A stretch of DNA of 64,000 nucleotides from a virus. Of the stretch, positions 1 through 6,639 are shown piece after piece. How positions within the stretch are numbered: the stretch's first letter is position 1; each line of letters begins with the position of its first letter. The notes under the pieces were generated by a model, which had not been told where the DNA came from, did no database searches, and saw nothing but the letters and a program-made list of their open reading frames with translations. The translations under genes were made by a program, and so were the position numbers. The DNA lies in IMG/VR virus record IMGVR_UViG_3300047470_000272, positions 18,128 to 82,127 of that record; one strand, given 5' to 3'.

Positions 1-14
1 GCCGCGATGCACAG

Positions 15-419
15 ATGAACGCCAGGGAGGAGTGCCCGACCGGCGACGACTACAACGACCTGTTCGACTTGGTGCAGCAGATCGCTGGTGCGCTCACACC
101 GCCGCCGCTGCCGATCACCGCGCCGAAGCAGGAGCCGCGTGCGCCAACCGTCTACGAGTGCCCGGACTGCGACTGGACCGGCACGCTGGACGAGATCAAC
201 GGCATCCACCACATCCACCACATACAGGAGTACCTCGAACCGGGCGAGCTGGTCCCGGCTGGCTGCTGCCCTGAGTGCAACAGCGTGATCTGCGTCGAGG
301 ACCCGGACATTCCGCACCACACCCTGTACCACGTCGGCATCACCATGCGTGGCCGTGGCTGGACCGTGGCCGCGCCTGCCGATTGCCCTTCCCTCGACAC
401 CACCACGAAAGGAGCCTGA
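15..419 (+). CDS. Small zinc-ribbon-like hypothetical protein
   Basis: Encodes 134 residues. Two cysteine pairs are visible, CPDC near residues 49-52 and CCPEC near 84-88, separated by a histidine-rich stretch (HHIHH near 65-69), so a metal-bound fold is likely. No family is recognised. The stop is followed three bases later by the next start, so it belongs to the same operon. No ribosome site is seen before this ATG and the frame stays open to the window edge, so the true start could lie outside the window. Confidence 0.6.
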   Translation: MNAREECPTGDDYNDLFDLVQQIAGALTPPPLPITAPKQEPRAPTVYECPDCDWTGTLDEINGIHHIHHIQEYLEPGELVPAGCCPECNSVICVEDPDIPHHTLYHVGITMRGRGWTVAAPADCPSLDTTTKGA

Positions 420-421
420 CC

Positions 422-862
422 ATGTCTGACACCACGAAACCGGCGCTGTACGCGCTCAACCCGCAGGAGCACGCGACCATCCAGGCCGCGCTGGCCTGCT
501 ACTTCGACCGGGTCGACGATGCGTTCGCCGACCAGATCTACACCGAGACCGCCACCAAGGGCGGCACCGTCAAGGCGATGGACGCCAAGCAGGTCGAGTC
601 GCTCGCCAAGCGTCTGAACGGCCCCGGCCTGGAGTTCGTCGAGATCGTCAACCTGATCGGCGACGACCCGGACGACCCCTACGTGCGCGGCGCGCATACG
701 CATTACCTGCTGGACGAGGGCACGCTCGAAGTTGACCACCGCACCATCGTCTCGCGCGGCGACGATCCCGGCGCGTATGTCATGGCTTGGCTGTGGGTGT
801 CGAACGAGCAGGCCGGGGTCGAGGACGAGGACGAGGACGAGGAAACGGAGGCACAGCAATGA
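422..862 (+). CDS. Hypothetical protein with acidic C-terminus
   Basis: Encodes 146 residues. The start is chosen because AAAGGAG lies just upstream. The body is globular with no recognised domain, and the C-terminal 15 residues are almost entirely Asp and Glu. Such tails are often seen in phage proteins that contact basic partners or mimic DNA, but that is inference. The stop overlaps the next start as ATGA, which indicates translational coupling. Confidence 0.65.
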   Translation: MSDTTKPALYALNPQEHATIQAALACYFDRVDDAFADQIYTETATKGGTVKAMDAKQVESLAKRLNGPGLEFVEIVNLIGDDPDDPYVRGAHTHYLLDEGTLEVDHRTIVSRGDDPGAYVMAWLWVSNEQAGVEDEDEDEETEAQQ

Positions 863-1110
863 ACACCGTGACCACCCTGCCGCCCGATCCCGAGGGCCAG
901 AACGACGACCGCGCCAACTATGCTTCTACGGCGCTGCTGGCTTTTGCCGACATGACCGGCCTGAATCAGGCCGACATTGACGAAGGCACCGCGCTGGGCG
1001 ATCTGCTCTGCAACCTGATGCACTGGTGCGACCGTCATGATGTCAGCTTCGACGACGGCCTGAGCACAGCCCGCTGGCACTACACCAGCGAGACGGGAGC
1101 CGACCGATAG
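859..1110 (+). CDS. Hypothetical protein
   Basis: Encodes 83 residues and starts in an ATGA overlap with the preceding stop, preceded by GGAGG. It is acidic and mostly helical in appearance, with no transmembrane segment and no recognised motif. It is part of the small-gene operon on the plus strand. Function unknown. Confidence 0.6.
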   Translation: MNTVTTLPPDPEGQNDDRANYASTALLAFADMTGLNQADIDEGTALGDLLCNLMHWCDRHDVSFDDGLSTARWHYTSETGADR

Positions 1111-1179
1111 CGCCAGTGCCAGCGCCTGCCGCGTGCGGGCGCTGGTGCGGGAATTGTCCCGGCAACCAAGGAGAGAGCA

Positions 1180-1605
1180 ATGGACCTGCACCAGACCGCG
1201 ATCACGGCGGCATTCGTGATGGATGGGCTGCACCAAGCCGACCTGAAAGAGGTCATGTCCCACTACATCGGCGACGGTGGCCTGCTCGAAGTGGTCGACG
1301 ACGTCATGTACTGGGTCCCGGCGATAACGGCGCTGCGTGCCGCTGCCGACCAGATGCGCCCCGACTATCCTGGCGTGTTCGAGTACGAGGTGTCCAGCGA
1401 GTTCGGCAAGTGGCTGGGCGGGAACATCATCGACGAGGGCGATCTGCCCGACCGTGGGCACGCGATGACCATCCTGATCGACTTGGTGGAGTCGTTCTAT
1501 CGCCTGAACGGGCCGGAGCACCGCGACCAGCGCCGCCGCCTGCGTGCCAACCTGGACGCCGCCGCCGACCTCCTCATGGCACCTGCCGCCAGCCAGGGGA
1601 CCTGA
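1180..1605 (+). CDS. Hypothetical protein
   Basis: Encodes 141 residues after a good AAGGAGAG ribosome site. The sequence looks helical and ends with an arginine-rich helix (RDQRRRLRANLDAAADLL). It has faint resemblance in layout to the preceding 83-residue protein: both begin with a segment containing G-L-(N/H)-Q-A-D followed by an acidic helix. The two may be distant duplicates, but this is only visual. No function is assigned. Confidence 0.65.
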   Translation: MDLHQTAITAAFVMDGLHQADLKEVMSHYIGDGGLLEVVDDVMYWVPAITALRAAADQMRPDYPGVFEYEVSSEFGKWLGGNIIDEGDLPDRGHAMTILIDLVESFYRLNGPEHRDQRRRLRANLDAAADLLMAPAASQGT

Positions 1606-1608
1606 CCC

Positions 1609-1671
1609 ATGAGCCGCTCTGACGAAGTTCGTCACCCGGTGACGAAGTCTGACGAGCGGCTCGTCAAATGA
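1609..1671 (+). promoter_or_regulatory. Cluster of nested dyads with a 20-codon mini-ORF
   Basis: Between two genes lies a compact set of palindromes: GACGAAGTTCGTC (1621-1633), TTCGTCACCCGGTGACGAA (1628-1646) and GACGAGCGGCTCGTC (1651-1665), framed by GAGCCGCTC and GAGCGGCTC. The same bases encode a 20-residue peptide from ATG 1609 whose stop overlaps the next ATG. This could be an operator cluster, an RNA hairpin with a leader peptide, or both. Confidence 0.45.
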
Positions 1672-1682
1672 AAGGAGTGGAA

Positions 1683-2021
1683 ATGAAACGACCGAGAAAC
1701 TACAGCCCGACCAGCATCAGCCCGCACGCGGTGGGTTCGACCCGCATCTGCCATGCCTGCGAAGCCAGCCTGCCCCACGCGCAGATGACCGAGATCCACC
1801 CGGTGCCGGGCCTGACCATGTACCGCTGCCCGGCGTGCGTCGAGCTGCTTGCGCGCGTGCTGGCCTACGCCAAGTCGCGCTGGTGCTGGGACGACGCCGC
1901 CATGCTCGGCGAACTGTTCGAGCGCGACTGGGTGCGCGGCGAGACCGTCGAGGGCTTCGTTGACGCCTGGGCGCGCGACTACGACCTGACCGACCCGCGC
2001 GACGTGGGGATGAACCCATGA
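1683..2021 (+). CDS. Small zinc-finger hypothetical protein
   Basis: Encodes 112 residues. The start is set by AAAGGAG at 1671-1677. An N-terminal CHAC pair and a second CPAC pair about 30 residues later suggest a bound zinc ion. The rest is a helical, tryptophan-rich domain. The end overlaps the next gene as ATGA. The family is not recognised; a nucleic-acid-binding role is possible. Confidence 0.65.
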   Translation: MKRPRNYSPTSISPHAVGSTRICHACEASLPHAQMTEIHPVPGLTMYRCPACVELLARVLAYAKSRWCWDDAAMLGELFERDWVRGETVEGFVDAWARDYDLTDPRDVGMNP

Positions 2022-2206
2022 GCGGGCGTCCGTCCGCAGAAGTCGTCAAGGCCGTGGCCTTGATGCGCGAGAGTGGCGGCAAGGTGACGGCCTACGCCGC
2101 CGCCAGGGCCGTCGGCATCGCCCTGTCCACCATCTACCGCTCGCCGCTGTACAAGGCGTACAAAGCCGAGCAGGAAACCACCCCAACCCGCAAGGAGGAA
2201 CCATGA
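2018..2206 (+). CDS. Small helix-turn-helix-like protein
   Basis: Encodes 62 residues. The segment KVTAYAAARAVGIALSTIYR reads as a helix-turn-helix in which AVGIALSTIY would be turn plus recognition helix, followed by a basic tail. It resembles small resolvase-type HTH modules that select codirectional sites, but no catalytic domain is attached. It overlaps its neighbours by four bases on both sides, so it is translated with the DUF4262 gene that follows. Confidence 0.6.
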   Translation: MSGRPSAEVVKAVALMRESGGKVTAYAAARAVGIALSTIYRSPLYKAYKAEQETTPTRKEEP

Positions 2207-2661
2207 AAAAGAAGGACTTCAAGATCTACGAGGCCGGCATGGACGACATGATCGCCAAGCATGGCTGGGCCGTGCAGGGCGTGTTCGGCAGCCCGACCTC
2301 ACCCTCGTTTTCCTACAGCGTCGGGCTGGCCGCGAAAGGCCTGCCCGAGGTGATCGTGTTCGGCCTGCCGCCGCAGGTTGCGGCCCAGTTCCTGAACGAG
2401 CTGGGCCGCCGCTTCACGACCGAGGGCGTACCCCCGCTCGACGTGGATCTGCTCGACGTGGCTCAGGGCTACCCGGCGCGCCTGGTGCCGGTCCCGCGTG
2501 TCGCCGCCGACCAGTACCTGTTCGCCGCAAAGCACCGCTACCCCGCTTACACGGCGGTCCAGCTGGTCTGGACCGACGAGAACAGCCGCTATCCCTGGGA
2601 TAACGGTTTCGACCCGGCGCTGGTGTCTCGCCAGCCCATCCTGCGCAGCACCCTCAACTGA
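2203..2661 (+). CDS. DUF4262 family protein
   Basis: Encodes 152 residues. The pattern HGW near the N-terminus, then FSYSVGLAAKGLPEVIVFGL, is the signature of DUF4262, a family common in bacteria, plasmids and phages with no proven function. The C-terminal part (RYPAYTAVQLVWTDENSRYPW) also fits. An AAGGAGG ribosome site overlaps the end of the previous gene. Its presence does not reveal the role of the operon. Confidence 0.8.
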   Translation: MKKKDFKIYEAGMDDMIAKHGWAVQGVFGSPTSPSFSYSVGLAAKGLPEVIVFGLPPQVAAQFLNELGRRFTTEGVPPLDVDLLDVAQGYPARLVPVPRVAADQYLFAAKHRYPAYTAVQLVWTDENSRYPWDNGFDPALVSRQPILRSTLN

Positions 2662-2673
2662 AAGGAGCAAGCC

Positions 2674-3024
2674 ATGAACGACTCGATCACGCGGCTCGAC
2701 TACTTCGCCGCCCATGCGCCGACGGCGATTCCCGACTGGTTCAAGCCCGAAGAACCGGAGTACAACGGCCCGGCCTACCCCACCCTTCCCGCCGGCATCC
2801 CGGAGGAGGACCGCAAGATGATCGCAAGCTGGGAGAGGGACCCCTGCTTCGACCTCGAAGGCGAATACGCATGGTTTCAGAACGACGTCGAAGCCTACCG
2901 GGCGGCGATGAAGGATCACAAGGAGCGGATCGCGGTGGAGCGGTATCTGCGGTGGCCGTGGGCCTACGCGAAAAGCATGCTGCTCTGGTGCGACGTCTAC
3001 ACCGTCCAGAAGGAGCCGTCATGA
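2674..3024 (+). CDS. Conserved phage hypothetical protein
   Basis: Encodes 116 residues behind AAAGGAGC. The N-terminal phrase RLDYFAAHAPTAIPDWF matches, from memory, a family of small phage proteins in which this opening is highly conserved. The central part is proline and glutamate rich, and the end contains a basic helix (ERIAVERYLRWPWAYAKSML). Function unknown. The stop overlaps the next ATG. Confidence 0.7.
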   Translation: MNDSITRLDYFAAHAPTAIPDWFKPEEPEYNGPAYPTLPAGIPEEDRKMIASWERDPCFDLEGEYAWFQNDVEAYRAAMKDHKERIAVERYLRWPWAYAKSMLLWCDVYTVQKEPS

Positions 3025-3236
3025 GCCACGATCCCGTCACCATCACCGCCACAATGGACGATGACTGTGCGTGGGAGCTGGCGCAGTTCTGCAAGCGCTC
3101 GACGTTCCATGACTTCTTCGACAAGACCGAAGCGCACCTGCCGCACGACCAGCGCACCGCACTGGCCTACCGCATGATTCGCGGGATCGAGGCCGTGCAG
3201 GGTGCGCTGGCCAAGCAGGGCTATTCACCACGCTAA
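3021..3236 (+). CDS. Conserved small phage protein
   Basis: Encodes 71 residues. The start lies in an ATGA overlap with the previous gene. The pattern W-E-L-A-Q-F-C-K-R, then a T-x-x-H segment, A-Y-R-M-I-R-G-I and a final G-Y-S-P-R is typical of a small helical family seen in many betaproteobacterial phages. No activity is known to me. It is likely cytoplasmic. Confidence 0.7.
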   Translation: MSHDPVTITATMDDDCAWELAQFCKRSTFHDFFDKTEAHLPHDQRTALAYRMIRGIEAVQGALAKQGYSPR

Positions 3237-3248
3237 CAGGAGAACAAC

Positions 3249-3566
3249 ATGACTTCAATTCTGACCATCAAGGGTTCGACCAGCACGCAGCAGATCGAGG
3301 ACGCCATCCCCTACACCGACATGCGCCAGCACGCCATTGAGCGCCGCGACGACGCCGCCGCCGTGATCGCCGAGCAGGGCGACGAGGCCGTGCTGGAACT
3401 GCACCAGATCGACGGGCTGGACGTGCTGTACTCGCCGACCTTCGGCTACGCCTACGTCAACCAGAAGGGCAGCGGCACCGGCGACAGCATGGTGATCGAC
3501 AACGGTGAAGCCGAATCAGCCGAGCATGCGGTCCAAATCTGGCGCGACCAGAACGGCCCCGCCTGA
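3249..3566 (+). CDS. Hypothetical protein, last gene of the operon
   Basis: Encodes 105 residues behind AGGAG at 3238-3242. The protein is acidic, with an alpha/beta appearance and no recognised motif. It is the last gene before a strong intrinsic terminator and abuts the convergent minus-strand tail operon. Function unknown. Confidence 0.65.
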   Translation: MTSILTIKGSTSTQQIEDAIPYTDMRQHAIERRDDAAAVIAEQGDEAVLELHQIDGLDVLYSPTFGYAYVNQKGSGTGDSMVIDNGEAESAEHAVQIWRDQNGPA

Positions 3567-3586
3567 ACCGGCCCTGCCCCTGTGAA

Positions 3587-3608
3587 GCCGCCCTCGGGCG
3601 GCTTTTTT
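3587..3608 (+). terminator. Intrinsic terminator
   Basis: A perfect 7-bp stem GCCGCCC / GGGCGGC with a two-base loop core (3587-3602) is followed by six T residues. It ends plus-strand transcription of the small-gene operon and overlaps the 3' end of the convergent minus-strand gene. Confidence 0.9.
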
Positions 3609-3930
3609 ACGTCCGCAGGCGCCCGACGCAGGGCATGTCCCACTCGGCCCGCAGACCGGCCCCGGCGTTGGCGATGATCCGGGCCACGTAGCGCCCGCCC
3701 TCGGTCAAGTCCAGCGTGTACGGCAGCGTGGCGCGGTAGGTGCCGCTGGTCTCGGGGACGTACACCAGCTGGATCGGCCACTGCACGCCGCCCACCTCTG
3801 CCCCGGTCTGGGTCAGCAGCGTCATGACCACGTTGGCGTCGGTCACATAGGCGCCGGTTGCTTCGTCGCGCAGGCCTGTCACGTCCACGATGCTGTTGTT
3901 GCCGAGATAAAGGATATGGATAGTGCTCAT
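3607..3930 (-). CDS. Small phage structural-region protein
   Basis: Encodes 107 residues, read from 3930 down. It is beta-rich: strands such as IHILYLGNNSIVDVTGL, an immunoglobulin-like middle (TSGTYRATLPYTLDLTEGGRYVARI) and a short tail. Such proteins often sit at the end of tail-fibre operons as adaptors. It overlaps the 903-residue gene by four bases. The call rests on fold appearance and position only. Confidence 0.65.
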   Translation of the reverse strand: MSTIHILYLGNNSIVDVTGLRDEATGAYVTDANVVMTLLTQTGAEVGGVQWPIQLVYVPETSGTYRATLPYTLDLTEGGRYVARIIANAGAGLRAEWDMPCVGRLRT

Positions 3931-6638
3931 CGTTCAGGCCTCAAGTCTACGCGCCCGCTCAAGGCCGGGCGCACGCGGTTCGCCCCGTCCAGCGAGGTCC
4001 AGGGGTGCGGCGTGCCGGCCAGTGCCGGGTGCAGGCGCTTCGTGTCCAGCGACAGCATGCCGGGCCGGGGATGGTACTGTTCCAGCACCCCTGCCGCGTG
4101 CTGCGCGGCCTGCGCCGTGGTCACGACGGCATCGGTCGCCACGACCAGGACGTTGCCGTCGCCGATGTGCTGGGCCTGTCCTGCTTCGATCTGCGTGTCC
4201 GCCGCCACGCCCACCTGAGTGTTGCTGGACTGGCCCTGACGGGTCGCCGCTGGCGCATCCGACGACAGGGCAAGCCCGCCGCTGGCGTGCTGCACCTGCC
4301 CGCTCTCGACCGTGTTGACGGCTTCGCCGCGCATCGCGGCGCGCACGCGCTGGCGTTGCTCGGTGGTCGCGCTGGTGTCGATGCCGACGGCGGACTCCGC
4401 GGCGGCGCGCTGGCCTTGGCTGGTCGCGCCCACTGCCGGGCTGGCCACACCGGCCTGGGCGTCAACCTGCTGGGCCTGCGCGGTGGCGGCGTCGGCGATG
4501 AACGCGTTCGCCAGCTGGCCGCCGGCGCGCTGGGCGCTCGCAGTCGTGACGCTGCTGCCGATCTCCCCTGCGAGGTGGCCGGCCGCATGCTGGGCCTGCT
4601 GCCCTGCCACGCTAGCATCGAGCGTGACTTCGGCCACGCCGGACTGGTGCTGCGCCTGGCTGCTGGTGCTGCTGGCCGTGCTGGCAACAATCGCCTGTGC
4701 TGCGGTGGTCTGCGCCTGCGCGCTGCCGGACGCCCCGGGCTGGAACACGGCGCCGATGGCGCTGCTGGCCTGGGCCTGGCTGGTGCTGCTTGACACCAGC
4801 AGGGTGGCGCTCGCACTGGCTGCCGTGCGCTGTGCCTGCGCCGTGCCGGTGGTCGTGTCGGCAGCGGTCGCGGCGACGGCGGAACCGCTCTGCGCCTGAC
4901 TGGTCGAGGCCGAGCTGGTGACGAAGTCAATGCTGATCTCGACCGAGGCGCTGCTGGTCTGGCCCTGCCGGGTGGTGCCGGCTGCCCCCTGCGCGTTGCG
5001 CAGCGCGACCGCTTCCAGCACGCGGATGCCGCCGCTGCCGCTGACGGTGGTGTTCTGGGTGGCGGCCTGGTTGTTCGGCCGCCAGTAGGTGCGCCAGACG
5101 TTGAAGTAGTTATCGACCAGCGTCCAGCCAGTCGCAGTTTCGCCGCTGCTGCTGTTGCTGACGTAGTCGAGCAGCACGGAGGCGCCGGGCTGCACCTGCA
5201 TCGCCGGCAGCGACAGGGTCCCGGTGCCGTTGTCGGTCGAGGCCGCCGAGGCCGTCGAACCGAACTCGGCCGCCGGGCCGCCGCTGTTCAGCACCGTGAC
5301 GGTGCTAATCATCGTCGGGTGCGCGGAACTGTACGGGTTCGGCGGCGGCGCCACCGGCGCCACCGTGACGACGTTGCTGCTGTTGCCGAGCGCGTTGACG
5401 CAATAGAACTGGTACAGCCACTGTACCGGGAACTGGGGATACCCGATGACGACCTGGTCGCGCACCGGCGTCAGCCCGACGTAGCTGTTGCCCGCCGTGT
5501 CCGAGACCGACAAGGTCCAGGCCCGGTCGGTGCTGGTGTTGGCGCTACCGTCGAGCGGGTTGGTGTAGCCGGTCAGGACCACGCTGACGACCACATGGTC
5601 GCCGGCGGCGAGCGCGAACGGCACGAACGCATCGCTGCCGTCGCGGCTGTCGTTGCGCGTGCTGCTAACGAACTGCCACGGCGTGATGGCGCCGGCCTGC
5701 GCGCTGCTGCCCTGTCCCTGGCTGGTGCTGGCCTGGACGGCAATACCCACGCTGGCCGCAGCGCTGGCGTGCTGGGCCTGGCTGGCGGCGACGGCCGCAT
5801 CGACCGGCCCGGCAGCGTTGACCTGCTGGGCCTGGCTGGTGGCGACGGTGGCGCTGCTGGCGAGCGCGGCGCTGGCGGCGCTGTTCTGTGCCTGGCTGGT
5901 TGCGCCGACTACGCTGCCGACGTTGAGCGCGGCCACGCTGGCGCTGCTGCCCTGCGCCTGGCTGGTGCTGGCGGTGCCAGTGACTGAACCGGCGCTGATT
6001 GCCGCACCGACGCTGCCGCTCTGCGCCTGGCTGGTGCTGGCGGTGCTGTCGGTGACGCTCGGGCCGGTCCCGGTCGTGCCGATCGGCTCGGCCAGGTAGA
6101 CGATGTCTAGGCTGGTGTTGCCCGAGCTGGACGACTTGTCGAGGTCGGCGAACGGCTGGCCGAGGTAGACCACGTCGAAGGTGTTGTCGCCGCCCGTGCC
6201 GGGAACCGGCACCGTGAACATGCGGCTCTCAGTTCCCGTCCAGCCGACCGCGCCCACGATGGTGTCGAGCGCCGTCCAGGTGGTGCCGTCATCGCTGTAC
6301 TGGAGCGAGAAGTCCTTCGGCGTGTACTGAGAATAGCCAGAGGTAAAAATCGACTGGATGCCCCACTGCACGATGTCCTTGGCGTTGCCTGCGCCGAAGT
6401 CGTATTGCAGCCAGTGCGGCATGGCCGTGCTGGCCGACGCCCACGAGGTCGTGTTGTTGCCGTCGAACGCATTGGCGGGGACATAGGTGCCGCTGAAGGT
6501 CGTGTCGGCGCTGGCCGTGCCGCCCGTCGCCACCGACGCGCCGCCGACCGTGGTGCAGAGGTAGAACTCGGCGAGGTCAGTCTCGGCCGACGACTGTGCC
6601 GCCGTAATGTAGAGCCGCCAGTAGCGATGCGCGGCCAC
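3927..6638 (-). CDS. Tail-fibre-like protein: discoidin domain plus TSQAQ repeats
   Basis: Encodes 903 residues. Residues 1-150 resemble a discoidin (F5/8 type C) carbohydrate-binding domain: YWRLYITAAQ, an AFDGNNTTSWAS segment and WLQYDFG. Two blocks of degenerate repeats follow (about 190-315 and 555-865), each repeat about 20 residues with a core like STSQAQ(S/G/H)xSA. A beta-sandwich-like domain of about 230 residues lies between them. The C-terminus is unique. It is probably exposed on the virion and binds a surface glycan. The repeat count, about 22, may vary between relatives by recombination. The start overlaps nothing upstream; one base separates it from the next gene. Confidence 0.75.
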   Translation of the reverse strand: MAAHRYWRLYITAAQSSAETDLAEFYLCTTVGGASVATGGTASADTTFSGTYVPANAFDGNNTTSWASASTAMPHWLQYDFGAGNAKDIVQWGIQSIFTSGYSQYTPKDFSLQYSDDGTTWTALDTIVGAVGWTGTESRMFTVPVPGTGGDNTFDVVYLGQPFADLDKSSSSGNTSLDIVYLAEPIGTTGTGPSVTDSTASTSQAQSGSVGAAISAGSVTGTASTSQAQGSSASVAALNVGSVVGATSQAQNSAASAALASSATVATSQAQQVNAAGPVDAAVAASQAQHASAAASVGIAVQASTSQGQGSSAQAGAITPWQFVSSTRNDSRDGSDAFVPFALAAGDHVVVSVVLTGYTNPLDGSANTSTDRAWTLSVSDTAGNSYVGLTPVRDQVVIGYPQFPVQWLYQFYCVNALGNSSNVVTVAPVAPPPNPYSSAHPTMISTVTVLNSGGPAAEFGSTASAASTDNGTGTLSLPAMQVQPGASVLLDYVSNSSSGETATGWTLVDNYFNVWRTYWRPNNQAATQNTTVSGSGGIRVLEAVALRNAQGAAGTTRQGQTSSASVEISIDFVTSSASTSQAQSGSAVAATAADTTTGTAQAQRTAASASATLLVSSSTSQAQASSAIGAVFQPGASGSAQAQTTAAQAIVASTASSTSSQAQHQSGVAEVTLDASVAGQQAQHAAGHLAGEIGSSVTTASAQRAGGQLANAFIADAATAQAQQVDAQAGVASPAVGATSQGQRAAAESAVGIDTSATTEQRQRVRAAMRGEAVNTVESGQVQHASGGLALSSDAPAATRQGQSSNTQVGVAADTQIEAGQAQHIGDGNVLVVATDAVVTTAQAAQHAAGVLEQYHPRPGMLSLDTKRLHPALAGTPHPWTSLDGANRVRPALSGRVDLRPER

Positions 6639-6639
6639 G

